A DNA stretch of 64,000 nucleotides, from positions 1,488,001-1,552,000 of the forward strand of contig NZ_JAFBCU010000001.1 of assembly GCF_016907875.1 (NCBI RefSeq). Direction: 5' to 3'. Numbering within the stretch: position 1 is the first letter of the stretch; each line of letters begins with the position of its first letter. Under the pieces are notes generated by a model. That model was not told the origin of the DNA and did no database searches. It saw only the letters and a program-made list of their open reading frames with translations. Positions 46,686 to 56,274 of this stretch are shown one piece after another. The DNA is from Arthrobacter roseus. GTDB lineage: Bacteria; Actinomycetota; Actinomycetes; Actinomycetales; Micrococcaceae. The translations under genes were made by a program, and so were the position numbers.

Positions 46686-47426
46686 ATGCCGCTACCTCAC
46701 AGCGCACCATCGGCTAACGTACGGCCCGGCCACAGGGGCGTACGAAACATCGGGGAAGTCCTGACTGAACTCCGCGAGGACTTTCCGCGCATCACCGCTT
46801 CGAAAATCCGGTTCCTGGAAGAAAAGGGACTGATTTCGCCGCAGCGCACGGCAGCTGGTTACCGCAAATACACGGCGATAAACATCGAACGGCTCCGCTT
46901 CATCCTTGCGCTCCAGCGCGACCAATACCTTCCGCTGAAAGTTATCAAGGATTATCTGGACGCCATCGATAGAGGCGAACGCCCAGAATCCTTGCCCGAG
47001 GGCGTCACCGTCGCGCCGCGCGGACTAACCGATAACCTTGCTGGTGAGCTCCAGGCGCACAGCCGCTCACTGGGGCTCGAGGAGCTGATGACAGAAGCCG
47101 GAGCGAACGCGGACCTCGTTTCAGATTTGTGTGACTACGGGCTCATTTCCAATGAGAACGGCAAGTTCAACGAGCACGCTTTGAAGGTGGCGCGGGCCTG
47201 CGTTCAGTTGAGGAGCCACGGCATTGAACCACGCCATCTGCGCTCCTTTCGGGCAGCAGCGGACCGCGAAGTCGGACTCGTTGAACGGGTCGTCGCGCCG
47301 ATGGCCTCCCGGAGGGACGTATCGTCAAGGGCTCAGGCCGCAGAGACAGCACGAGAAATCAGCGACCTTTGCCTCGGGCTGCACAGCGCCCTGGTCCAAG
47401 GGCAGATTTCCCGGATGGATACATAA
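46686..47426 (+). CDS. ftsR: MerR-family regulator, FtsR type
   Basis: The 246-residue protein has an N-terminal MerR winged helix (SKIRFLEEKGLISPQRTAAGYRKY) and a C-terminal helical region without an obvious ligand cysteine set. It corresponds to the Rv1828/FtsR group, of which the Corynebacterium glutamicum member activates ftsZ. Function here is inferred from family and position. It starts seven bases after garA. Confidence 0.85.
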   Translation: MPLPHSAPSANVRPGHRGVRNIGEVLTELREDFPRITASKIRFLEEKGLISPQRTAAGYRKYTAINIERLRFILALQRDQYLPLKVIKDYLDAIDRGERPESLPEGVTVAPRGLTDNLAGELQAHSRSLGLEELMTEAGANADLVSDLCDYGLISNENGKFNEHALKVARACVQLRSHGIEPRHLRSFRAAADREVGLVERVVAPMASRRDVSSRAQAAETAREISDLCLGLHSALVQGQISRMDT

Positions 47427-47441
47427 CCGAAGGAGGAAACC

Positions 47442-47942
47442 GTGCTGGAAGTAGAAGTAGTAGGAGTACGGATCGAGTTGCCCTCCAACCAGCCCTTGGT
47501 GCTCCTGAAAGAACGGCAGGGACAAAGGCATTTGCCCATATGGATCGGGGCCCACGAGGCCAGTGCTATCGCCTTCGTCCAACAGGGAATTACACCTCCA
47601 CGGCCCATGACACACGACCTATTGGTCAACCTGTTGGACGCCACCGGCCAGAAACTCACCGAAGTACGCGTCGTCGCTGTTCATGACACCGTCTTCCACG
47701 CAACTTTGGTCCTTGAGAACGGCACAACTGTTGAATCCCGTGCCTCCGACGCCATCGCGATTGCACTCAGAGTCCCGTGCCCCATCATGTGTGCCCAGGA
47801 CGTCATGGACGAAGCCGGTGTGGAAGTGTACGCCGATGCGGAGAGCGAAAACGGTGTTGAAACACCTGAACAGGCAGAACACGAATTGAGAAAATTCCGA
47901 GAGTTCCTTGCAGACGTGGAACCAGAAGACTTCGAAAAATAG
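47442..47942 (+). CDS. Bifunctional nuclease family protein (DUF151)
   Basis: The 166-residue protein starts with LEVEVVGVRIELPSNQPLVL and contains LPIWIGAHEASAIAF and DAIAIALRVPCPIMC, hallmarks of the BFN domain family. GGAGGA precedes GTG 47442. Its role in actinobacteria is not established; it is the conserved partner of the two flanking MerR genes. Confidence 0.87.
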   Translation: MLEVEVVGVRIELPSNQPLVLLKERQGQRHLPIWIGAHEASAIAFVQQGITPPRPMTHDLLVNLLDATGQKLTEVRVVAVHDTVFHATLVLENGTTVESRASDAIAIALRVPCPIMCAQDVMDEAGVEVYADAESENGVETPEQAEHELRKFREFLADVEPEDFEK

Positions 47943-47986
47943 CCGATGATGCGTCCCTATCGACGGCGACACACCCTTTACTGAAC

Positions 47987-48001
47987 GTCAACGTCGTTGA
48001 C
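47987..48001. promoter_or_regulatory. Perfect 15-base palindrome upstream of the second MerR gene
   Basis: GTCAACGTCGTTGAC reads the same on both strands around a central base pair (7-1-7). It is 142 bases before the GTG of the next gene in a 200-base gap. It may be an operator for one of the two MerR proteins; nothing in the sequence proves this. Confidence 0.4.
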
Positions 48002-48142
48002 CTCGGGCGAGAGTAGATCTAACGTCAAAGTATAAAGTTCCCACTGCGCCGACAGCACTTACTATCGCGCATCCATTGCGGGTGAGGAAAGTACCTCGGC
48101 TATTGACTTCCCGTCCGGGAACTGACAACAAGGAGGCACCAC

Positions 48143-48730
48143 GTGAGTCCCAAGGGCGACGCCACCGAGCGTTCACGAGATGCGGCCACTTCGGTCTCCG
48201 CTAGTACCCAAGGCCTTCTCTTCACAGAAGACCTCCCTGTTTTGGATGAGGATGCCGGCTACCGCGGCCCAACGGCATGCAAAGCCGCTGGTATCACCTA
48301 CCGCCAATTAGACTACTGGGCACGTACCGGCCTCGTGGAACCGGCCGTACGCGGCGCCTCCGGGTCTGGCTCCCATCGGCTCTACGGATTCCGTGACATT
48401 CTGGTTCTGAAAGTCGTCAAACGACTCCTCGATACTGGCGTATCCCTTCAACAGATCAGAAGTGCGGTCGAACATCTGCGCGATCGCGGAGTCGAAGATC
48501 TTGCGCAGATCACTTTGATGAGTGATGGTGCCAGCGTCTACGAGTGCACGTCAGCGGACGAGGTCATCGACCTCGTCCAAGGTGGACAAGGGGTCTTTGG
48601 CATTGCTGTCGGCCGGGTGTGGCGCGAAGTGGAGGGCAGCCTTGCCCAGCTTCCCAGCGAACATGCCGAGGAGACAGCGACGGCCGAAGACGAACTCAGC
48701 AAGCGTCGCGCAGCTCGCAAGGTGGGCTAG
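48143..48730 (+). CDS. MerR-family regulator, Rv1830 type
   Basis: The 195-residue protein has the MerR DNA-binding domain at about 45-115 (AAGITYRQLDYWARTGLVEP, LKVVKRLLDTGVSLQQIR), then a short helical C-terminus. CAAGGAGG precedes GTG 48143 at ideal spacing. It completes the conserved garA-ftsR-bfn-merR block. Confidence 0.88.
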   Translation: MSPKGDATERSRDAATSVSASTQGLLFTEDLPVLDEDAGYRGPTACKAAGITYRQLDYWARTGLVEPAVRGASGSGSHRLYGFRDILVLKVVKRLLDTGVSLQQIRSAVEHLRDRGVEDLAQITLMSDGASVYECTSADEVIDLVQGGQGVFGIAVGRVWREVEGSLAQLPSEHAEETATAEDELSKRRAARKVG

Positions 48731-48763
48731 GACGGTCCTCAGCGACACCAGTAGAAGTACTAG

Positions 48764-48796
48764 AAGGGCGGCCCGAATGGGACCGCCCTTTGTCGT
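48764..48796. terminator. Bidirectional terminator between merR and parA-like genes
   Basis: AAGGGCGG (48764-48771) pairs with CCGCCCTT (48783-48790), with inner CCC/GGG pairing and a TGTCGTTT tail. It separates two convergent genes. Confidence 0.75.
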
Positions 48797-48812
48797 TTAA
48801 GGAACTGCTATC

Positions 48813-49640
48813 TCAGGCATTTCGGGAGGCACGGGTGCGCACGCGACCCGAATCAACAACCTTGGTGAGAAGTTCATCGAAATAACCCGAGGCCTGCCGC
48901 GCAGATTCGCCCGGCCATTGATGAATGCCGTGAGCTGCGCCCTGAATCTGTTGCCAGTTGGCTTGTTCCGGGATAGTGGGGGAGAGGAGTAGCTTCCCGA
49001 ACATCTGCTTCATCTCGCCCAGACGAAAAGTGTGTTCCTGAGAGCCCTGGCGAACTCGGTTCGCCACAATACCCGCGGTTGACAATTCCGGTGCAAATTC
49101 TTTGCGGAACAAATCGATAGCTCGCATGGTCCGTTCCGTCCCGGCCACGGAAAAGAGCCCCGGTTCAGCCACGAGGAGGACCTTACTGCTCGCCGTCCAC
49201 GCTATTCGAGTCAGCCCGTTCAGCGAAGGCGGGCAATCGATGAGGATTAGCCCATAGCCGGAGACGCGGTCCAGTAGCGTGGACAGGCGCCGCAGATCGC
49301 GCTTCCCGAGATCCGGACGATCGTAGATGCCCGAGTAAGCCGAACCCATCGCCACGTCCAGGACCCGACGGCCTCCGTCTTTGGCTGGCTCCGCCCGGCT
49401 GACCCAGCCGCTGGGCGCGACATTCGCCGAGAGGTCGCCCTTGCGGGCATTCTTCAGCAACCGTCCGATATCCACCTGACGACCGGCCTGTACACCGAGA
49501 GCCGTCGTCGCGTCTGCATGAGGATCCAAATCCACCACTAGAGTGGGGATGCCTGCTGCGAGTGCCGCAGACGCCAATCCCATGGTTACGGAGGTCTTGC
49601 CGACTCCGCCTTTGAGACTGCTGATGCTCACTACTTGCAC
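48813..49640 (-). CDS. ParA-like ATPase between the MerR gene and gcvP
   Basis: The 275-residue protein has the P-loop SLKGGVGKTSV (K15), Walker A' LVVDLDPHADATTALG and the LILIDCPPSLNGLTR motif. It is a stand-alone ParA/MinD ATPase with no adjacent parB-like gene. It lies on the opposite strand inside the usual merR-gcvP neighbourhood. GTG 49640 is chosen because VQVVSISSLKGG is the typical ParA start; TTG 49652 would add four residues. Its cargo is unknown. Confidence 0.85.
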   Translation of the reverse strand: MQVVSISSLKGGVGKTSVTMGLASAALAAGIPTLVVDLDPHADATTALGVQAGRQVDIGRLLKNARKGDLSANVAPSGWVSRAEPAKDGGRRVLDVAMGSAYSGIYDRPDLGKRDLRRLSTLLDRVSGYGLILIDCPPSLNGLTRIAWTASSKVLLVAEPGLFSVAGTERTMRAIDLFRKEFAPELSTAGIVANRVRQGSQEHTFRLGEMKQMFGKLLLSPTIPEQANWQQIQGAAHGIHQWPGESARQASGYFDELLTKVVDSGRVRTRASRNA

Positions 49641-49691
49641 GAGAAGAACCAATACCTAACATGTCTAGTAACCGCGGTCATTTCATCCCAG

Positions 49692-49741
49692 TAGACTGGC
49701 GCATGGAATGTTCGCTACTTGGAGAACGCTTTGACACATAA
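49692..49741 (+). promoter_or_regulatory. gcvP promoter -10 and possible leader peptide
   Basis: TAGACT at 49692-49697 is five bases before ATG 49703. From that ATG a 12-codon frame ([12 protein letters not shown], stop TAA at 49739-49741) runs across the gcvP start in a different frame. The gcvP TTG at 49731 has GGAG at 49721-49724. This could be a leaderless leader peptide coupled to gcvP translation, or chance. Confidence 0.4.
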
Positions 49742-52595
49742 CGAGCCTAACGGCAACACGCCGGCACCTTTCAGTGACCGACACATCGGGGTATCAACAG
49801 AACCCCACCTTCATCATATGTTGAGCACCCTTGGATTCGACTCACTGGATGCTCTGTGTGAGGCCGCGTTGCCTCAGACTATCCAGTCAACGGAAGCGAT
49901 GAAGCTTCCTGCGGCTGCGTCGGAAGAAGCCATGCTCGCCGAATTACGCGGCCTGGCGGATAAGAACACGGTGCGGAAGTCACTTCTGGGTCAGGGTTAC
50001 TACGGCACCTTTACTCCGGGAGTCATCCAGCGCAATGTCTTGGAGAGCCCTGCCTGGTACACGGCTTATACCCCGTATCAGCCCGAAATCTCGCAGGGAC
50101 GGCTGGAAGCTCTCTTGAATTTCCAAACCGTGGTCGCGGACCTGTCTGGGATGGAAATCGCCAACGCATCCCTCTTGGACGAAGCGACGGCAGCAGCAGA
50201 AGCCATGACTTTGTTGCGTCGTACCAACCGTAAGGCAAAGCCCCAAGCGGCTTTCGTTGTGGACGCAGACGTCCTTCCGCAGACACTGGCTGTTATCCGC
50301 ACCCGTGCAGAGGCGTTGAAGCTACCCATTCTCGTCCATAACTTTGACACCGGTCTTCCCGAGAGCGATTTCTATGCGGCGCTGGTCCAGTACCCGGGCG
50401 ATTCCGGCCGGGTCCGCGATCTCCGTCCGTTGATTGACTCCATCAAGGAACGCGGAGCGCAGGTTGCGGTGGCGGCAGATCTGCTGGCACTGACCCTGCT
50501 CGAGGCCCCGGGAACTCTAGGGGCCGACGTCGCTGTCGGCACCTCCCAGCGCTTCGGGGTTCCCATGGGATTCGGTGGTCCCCACGCCGGCTACATGGCC
50601 GTCAGGAAGGGATTGGAACGATCACTTCCAGGCCGTCTCGTTGGTGTATCGAAGGACGCCAATGGCGCACAGGCGTACCGGCTTGCCCTGCAAACCCGCG
50701 AACAGCACATTCGCCGCGAAAAGGCGACATCCAATATCTGCACCGCGCAGGTGCTTCTGGCCGTGATGGCCGGTATGTACGCCGTTTACCACGGTCCGAC
50801 TGGATTGAAGGCAATAGCCCACCGAACCGCTGGGTACGCTGCGTCCGTAGCTGCAGCTGCAACGGCAGGTGGACATGATGTCGTCCATGACAGCTACTTC
50901 GACACCGTCCGCATTAAGGTCAACAGCGTCAGTGGCCACAGCGCAGCGGAACGTGTCGCCGCGGCCCATGAGGCGGGCTACCTGATTCGCCTGATCGACA
51001 CGGACCATATCCAGATTGCGGTCGACGAGACCACCAACGACGCCGACCTTGCGGCTATCGCAGAGGTGCTGGGCGCCGAAGCCGCACCAAGCGTCAGGAA
51101 CATCGCGGTAACGCCAGCGCGGACAACGGATTACCTCACCAACGATGTCTTCCACAGTCACCACTCCGAAACTCAGATGCTGCGTTACCTGCGGCGCCTG
51201 GCGGATGCAGACTACGCGCTGGACCGGGGCATGATTCCACTGGGATCGTGCACCATGAAGCTCAACGCGACAGCGGAAATGGCCTCCGTCACTTGGCCGG
51301 AATTCGCCGGGCTGCACCCGTACGCACCTGCCTCAGACACCGTCGGCATTGTGGAAATGGCCACGCAGCTTGAAGATTGGCTCGCGGAAATTACCGGCTA
51401 CGATGCAGTATCGGTCCAGCCGAACGCCGGTTCACAGGGTGAGTTGGCGGGCCTGCTGGCTATTAGGGCGCACCACCGCAGCCAGGGAGAGCCAGAGCGC
51501 AACGTCTGCCTGATCCCGAGCAGTGCCCACGGAACCAACGCGGCCTCCGCTGTCATGGCGGGGCTCAAGGTTGTTCCTGTCGCTACCGACGGTTTTGGCA
51601 ACGTGGACATAGATGACCTCAAACGCCAGATCACTGTTCACAGTGACGATCTCGCGGCGATTATGATCACCTACCCGTCGACGCACGGAGTGTTCGAAAC
51701 GGAGATATCCAACATCTGTGCCATGGTGCACGACGCCGGAGGCCAGGTCTACGTCGATGGTGCCAACTTGAACGCACTGGTAGGCCTCGCCCAGCCCGGC
51801 AAATTCGGCGCAGACGTGTCGCACCTGAACCTCCACAAGACGTTCTGCATACCGCACGGTGGTGGAGGTCCCGGCGTCGGGCCTGTCGCTGTTCGTCAAC
51901 ATCTGGCACCGTACCTGCCAGCACGCAGCATTGACGGTGATTCCCCGGTGGGACTGATCTCGGCTGCACCGTATGGATCCGCCTCGATCCTGCCGATCTC
52001 TTGGGCGTACATCAGAATGATGGGACCGGACGGTTTGCGTCGCGCAACACAGACCGCGATCCTCTCGGCCAACTATATCGCCAAGCGGCTGGAGGAGTAC
52101 TACCCGGTCCTCTACACAGGCGCACACGGTCTTGTTGCCCATGAGTGCATCCTCGATCTGCGGCAGATCACCGCAGATAGCGGTGTCAGCGTAGACGACG
52201 TAGCGAAGCGCCTGATTGACTACGGCTTCCACGCTCCCACCATGTCGTTCCCTGTCGCCGGAACGCTGATGGTGGAGCCCACCGAATCCGAGGATCTCGG
52301 GGAAATCAATCGCTTTATTGATGCAATGGTGGCCATCCGCCGTGAAGTAGCAGCAGTTCAAGACGGTCTTTGGCCAGCCGATGACAATCCATTGGTCAAC
52401 GCACCGCATACGGCGGAGTCCCTGACTGGCGAGTGGGAGCGCTCCTACAGCCGCCAAGACGCCGTCTTCCCGGCCGGAGTTGACCCACGCGCCAAATACT
52501 GGCCCCCGGTGGGCCGGGTTGATCAGGCATACGGGGACCGTAACCTGATCTGCTCATGCCCGTCGCTGGAGGAACTAGCCGAAGCCGACTCTTAA
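49731..52595 (+). CDS. gcvP: Glycine dehydrogenase (decarboxylating), P protein
   Basis: GcvP is the PLP-dependent decarboxylase of the glycine cleavage system. The 954-residue protein is the fused, homodimeric form. The PLP lysine is in [17 protein letters not shown], and [13 protein letters not shown] and [12 protein letters not shown] mark the two homologous halves. TTG 49731 is preferred over TTG 49719 because GGAG lies six bases upstream. A strong hairpin follows the stop. Confidence 0.95.
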   Translation: MTHNEPNGNTPAPFSDRHIGVSTEPHLHHMLSTLGFDSLDALCEAALPQTIQSTEAMKLPAAASEEAMLAELRGLADKNTVRKSLLGQGYYGTFTPGVIQRNVLESPAWYTAYTPYQPEISQGRLEALLNFQTVVADLSGMEIANASLLDEATAAAEAMTLLRRTNRKAKPQAAFVVDADVLPQTLAVIRTRAEALKLPILVHNFDTGLPESDFYAALVQYPGDSGRVRDLRPLIDSIKERGAQVAVAADLLALTLLEAPGTLGADVAVGTSQRFGVPMGFGGPHAGYMAVRKGLERSLPGRLVGVSKDANGAQAYRLALQTREQHIRREKATSNICTAQVLLAVMAGMYAVYHGPTGLKAIAHRTAGYAASVAAAATAGGHDVVHDSYFDTVRIKVNSVSGHSAAERVAAAHEAGYLIRLIDTDHIQIAVDETTNDADLAAIAEVLGAEAAPSVRNIAVTPARTTDYLTNDVFHSHHSETQMLRYLRRLADADYALDRGMIPLGSCTMKLNATAEMASVTWPEFAGLHPYAPASDTVGIVEMATQLEDWLAEITGYDAVSVQPNAGSQGELAGLLAIRAHHRSQGEPERNVCLIPSSAHGTNAASAVMAGLKVVPVATDGFGNVDIDDLKRQITVHSDDLAAIMITYPSTHGVFETEISNICAMVHDAGGQVYVDGANLNALVGLAQPGKFGADVSHLNLHKTFCIPHGGGGPGVGPVAVRQHLAPYLPARSIDGDSPVGLISAAPYGSASILPISWAYIRMMGPDGLRRATQTAILSANYIAKRLEEYYPVLYTGAHGLVAHECILDLRQITADSGVSVDDVAKRLIDYGFHAPTMSFPVAGTLMVEPTESEDLGEINRFIDAMVAIRREVAAVQDGLWPADDNPLVNAPHTAESLTGEWERSYSRQDAVFPAGVDPRAKYWPPVGRVDQAYGDRNLICSCPSLEELAEADS

Positions 52596-52603
52596 GCAAC
52601 ATT

Positions 52604-52656
52604 CCTGCAGTGATTCCGGAGCCGAACCTGACGTTCGGCCCCGGGCTCACTGCAGG
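52604..52656 (+). terminator. gcvP terminator
   Basis: CCTGCAGTGA (52604-52613) pairs perfectly with TCACTGCAGG (52647-52656), enclosing a second hairpin GCCGAAC/GTTCGGC. No T-run follows, but the nested stems are very stable. Confidence 0.75.
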
Positions 52657-52744
52657 ATGACGCATCTTATGCAACATTTAGGGCAACGACGCCGGTCAAC
52701 TGTAGTCTGTTTCCGTTGACCAACATCCCCACTCAAGGAGAGCT

Positions 52745-55700
52745 ATGTTCTCAAAGATTCTGGTAGCCAACCGCGGTGAAATCGCGATCCGGGCCTTCCG
52801 GGCCGGACACGAGGTGGGTGCGAAGACCGTTGCGGTGTTCCCTCACGAGGACCGGAACTCGTTCCATCGGCAAAAAGCGGATGAAGCGTACCTGATCGGC
52901 GAGGAAGGACACCCTGTCCGGGCCTACCTTGATGTGGATGAGATCGTTCGCGTGGCTCTGGAGTCAGGTTGCGACGCCATCTACCCTGGTTACGGGTTTC
53001 TCTCAGAGAATGCGCAACTGGCACGCGCGGCAAAAGCGGCAGGCATCGCCTTCGTGGGGCCTCACGCGGAAGTGCTGGAACTAGCAGGTAATAAGGTCAA
53101 TGCACTTGAAGCGGCCAGAAACGCGGGGATACCCGTCCTGAAGTCTTCTGCACCCAGTGCCGACGTGGACACTCTACTGGCCGCCGCAGACGAGGTTGGA
53201 TTCCCCATCTTCGTCAAGGCCGTAGCCGGTGGTGGCGGCCGCGGAATGCGCCGGGTGGATACCCGACCAGAACTTCCCGAAGCACTGAACGCAGCCATGC
53301 GTGAAGCCAAAACAGCGTTCGGCGATGAGACCATGTTCCTTGAACAGGCAGTCCTGCGCCCGCGTCACATCGAAGTTCAGATCCTGGCAGATGCCGAAGG
53401 TAACGTCATTCACCTCTTTGAGCGTGATTGCTCCCTGCAGCGGCGGCACCAGAAGGTCGTTGAAATTGCGCCCGCACCCAACCTTGATGAAGGCATTAGG
53501 CAGGCCCTCTACCGCGACGCGGTCAAATTCGCGAAAGCACTGAACTACGTCAACGCCGGAACCGTAGAATTCCTTGTGGACACCGTCGGAGAGCGTGCGG
53601 GGCAGCACGTCTTCATCGAAATGAACCCGCGTATCCAGGTTGAGCACACTGTGACTGAAGAGGTCACCGACGTCGACCTGGTCCAGTCTCAATTGCGGAT
53701 CGCAGCCGGGGAGACGCTGGCTGATCTGGGGCTCAGCCAAGATTCGGTGCAGCTCAAGGGTGCCGCCCTCCAGTGCCGGATCACGACAGAGGACCCAGCC
53801 AACGGCTTTAGGCCCGACGTTGGCAAGATCACCGTCTACCGTTCCGCTGGTGGCGCGGGCGTCAGGCTCGACGGCGGTACCGTCTACGCAGGAGCCGAAA
53901 TCAGCCCGCACTTCGACTCGATGCTGGTAAAGCTGACCTGTCGTGGACGCAACTACCCCGCGGCCATCACTCGGGCGCGACGGGCTCTTGCTGAGTTTCG
54001 CATCCGTGGTGTTTCCACCAACATCGCCTTTCTGCAGGCCGTGCTCGCGGATCCGGAGTTTGTGGCCGGCAACGTAGCCACATCATTCATTGACGAGCGC
54101 CCTGAGCTGCTTGACGCGCGCGTGTCTGCCGACCGGGGGACGAAGCTGCTGACCTGGCTGGCTGACGTCACGGTGAATAAGCCGAACGGCGAGCCGACTC
54201 TGGAGATCGAGCCCAGTGAAAAGCTACCAGCGATTACCTCGCAACCAGTTCCAGGCTCGCGCCAGCGATTACTGGAACTCGGTCCTGAGCAGTTCGCTGC
54301 GGAGCTGAGGAAGCAACAGGCCGTGGCGGTCACCGATACAACGTTCCGTGACGCTCATCAGTCACTGCTGGCCACCAGGGTTCGTACACGGGACCTCGCA
54401 GCCGCAGGATCGGCAGTTTCGACGTTGACACCGCAATTACTCTCCGTTGAAGCGTGGGGAGGCGCAACCTACGACGTCGCGCTGCGATTCTTGGGAGAGG
54501 ATCCCTGGGATCGTCTCGCATCTCTGCGTGAAGAGATCCCCAACATCTGTCTTCAGATGCTGCTTCGAGGCCGCAACACCGTGGGGTACACGCCATACCC
54601 CACTGAGGTGACCGACGCCTTCATCCGGGAAGCTGCAGAGACTGGAATCGACATCTTCCGGATATTCGATGCACTCAACGATGTTTCGCAAATGGAACCT
54701 GCCATCAAGGCTGTCCGCGCCACAGGTACGGCTGTCGCCGAAGTTGCGCTCTGCTATACGGCAGACATGATGGACCCCGCCGAGAAGATCTACACTCTGG
54801 ACTACTATTTGGAACTCGCGGAAAAATGTGTTAGTGCCGGAGCCCACATCCTCGCAATCAAGGACATGGCCGGTCTGCTGCGTCCAGCGGCAGCGGCGAA
54901 ACTGGTCAAGGCCCTGCGCGAACGCTTCGATCTTCCCGTACACCTCCACACCCACGACACAACCGGTGGCCAACTCGCGACGCTGCTGGCTGCCGTTAAC
55001 GCTGGCGTTGACGCGGTCGATGTGGCCAGTGCCAGCCTGGCAGGAACCACCAGCCAGCCCCCGGCGTCCGCACTCGTGGCAGCCCTGGCCCACACGGACA
55101 GGGATACTGGAATCAGCCTCGACGCCGTTACGTCCCTTGAACCGTATTGGGAAGCTGTGCGGAAGTTGTACAGTCCTTTCGAATCAGGGCTGACCAGTCC
55201 CACCGGCCGCGTATACACGCACGAAATCCCGGGAGGTCAGCTCTCCAACCTGCGCCAGCAGGCTATCGCCCTTGGTCTGGGTGAGCACTTCGAGGCGATC
55301 GAAGACATGTACACGGCCGCGGACAGGATGTTGGGCCGGCTGGTCAAAGTAACGCCCTCGTCGAAGGTCGTTGGCGACCTCGCGCTCCAACTCGTGGGTT
55401 CCAGAGTGGACCCGGCTGACTTTGAGGAGAATCCGCAGAACTACGACATCCCAGATTCTGTGATCGGTTTCTTGGGTGGGGAACTCGGCGATCCTCCGGG
55501 AGGCTGGCCCGAACCGTTCCGCACCAAAGCATTGCAGGGACGTACCGTCAAGAAGCGGGATGTACGGATTGACGATGCAGATGCCGCGGGCCTGTCCGGT
55601 GATTCACAGAAGCGGCGGGCAACACTGAACAGGTTGCTGTTTCCTGGCCCGGCCGCAGATTTCCAGCGAATCCGCGATACCTACGGCGACGTTTCGGTCT

Positions 55701-56143
55701 TGGGGACTCGCGATTATCTTTTTGGCCTGCAGCAGGGTAGCGAGCACGTCATCGAGCTGGAAAAGGGTGTCAAGCTCATTGCCACGCTCGGAGCCATCTC
55801 TGAGGCGGATGAAAAGGGTATGCGCACCGTGATGTGCACGCTCAACGGGCAGTTACGTCCCGTCATGGTGCGGGACCGCAGCGTGGAAAGCGACGTCGTC
55901 GTGGCCGAGCGGGCCGATCCAGCTAACAATGGGCACGTACCAGCCCCCTTTGCAGGTGCCGTTACCGTCACTGTGAAACCGGGTGATTCCGTGTCCGCGG
56001 GCGATACTGTGGCAACCATCGAAGCCATGAAAATGGAAGCATCGATCAGCGCGCCCATCGGGGGAACCGTGGACCGGGTGTCGGTTTCGAATGTGGCTCA
56101 GGTTCAGGGCGGAGACCTTCTGCTGGTACTCATCACCAATTAG
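52745..56143 (+). CDS. pyc: Pyruvate carboxylase
   Basis: This biotin enzyme makes oxaloacetate from pyruvate. The 1132-residue chain has a biotin carboxylase domain (about 1-450, ATP loop KAVAGGGGRGMR), a carboxyltransferase domain (about 525-810, TTFRDAHQSLLATR), the PYC/OADA domain, and a C-terminal biotinyl domain with the biotin lysine K1096 in EAMKMEAS. AAGGAGAG precedes ATG 52745. Length is normal for the single-chain form. Confidence 0.97.
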   Translation: MFSKILVANRGEIAIRAFRAGHEVGAKTVAVFPHEDRNSFHRQKADEAYLIGEEGHPVRAYLDVDEIVRVALESGCDAIYPGYGFLSENAQLARAAKAAGIAFVGPHAEVLELAGNKVNALEAARNAGIPVLKSSAPSADVDTLLAAADEVGFPIFVKAVAGGGGRGMRRVDTRPELPEALNAAMREAKTAFGDETMFLEQAVLRPRHIEVQILADAEGNVIHLFERDCSLQRRHQKVVEIAPAPNLDEGIRQALYRDAVKFAKALNYVNAGTVEFLVDTVGERAGQHVFIEMNPRIQVEHTVTEEVTDVDLVQSQLRIAAGETLADLGLSQDSVQLKGAALQCRITTEDPANGFRPDVGKITVYRSAGGAGVRLDGGTVYAGAEISPHFDSMLVKLTCRGRNYPAAITRARRALAEFRIRGVSTNIAFLQAVLADPEFVAGNVATSFIDERPELLDARVSADRGTKLLTWLADVTVNKPNGEPTLEIEPSEKLPAITSQPVPGSRQRLLELGPEQFAAELRKQQAVAVTDTTFRDAHQSLLATRVRTRDLAAAGSAVSTLTPQLLSVEAWGGATYDVALRFLGEDPWDRLASLREEIPNICLQMLLRGRNTVGYTPYPTEVTDAFIREAAETGIDIFRIFDALNDVSQMEPAIKAVRATGTAVAEVALCYTADMMDPAEKIYTLDYYLELAEKCVSAGAHILAIKDMAGLLRPAAAAKLVKALRERFDLPVHLHTHDTTGGQLATLLAAVNAGVDAVDVASASLAGTTSQPPASALVAALAHTDRDTGISLDAVTSLEPYWEAVRKLYSPFESGLTSPTGRVYTHEIPGGQLSNLRQQAIALGLGEHFEAIEDMYTAADRMLGRLVKVTPSSKVVGDLALQLVGSRVDPADFEENPQNYDIPDSVIGFLGGELGDPPGGWPEPFRTKALQGRTVKKRDVRIDDADAAGLSGDSQKRRATLNRLLFPGPAADFQRIRDTYGDVSVLGTRDYLFGLQQGSEHVIELEKGVKLIATLGAISEADEKGMRTVMCTLNGQLRPVMVRDRSVESDVVVAERADPANNGHVPAPFAGAVTVTVKPGDSVSAGDTVATIEAMKMEASISAPIGGTVDRVSVSNVAQVQGGDLLLVLITN

Positions 56144-56274
56144 GTGGACCCGAGTGTGTCAGACTCCACGGACGAGTCGCGCCCGTGCGCGATGTTGTGT
56201 GCGCTACTCTGGGGGCTAAACACGGGTTGTCGGGACTACTCTGTCGGCCTTGGAAGCTAGCAGCAAGGACGGTC

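Noticed and set aside
49657-49741. Glycine riboswitch upstream of gcvP
   Set aside because: The space between the two divergent genes is under 100 bases and shows no riboswitch-like conserved core.
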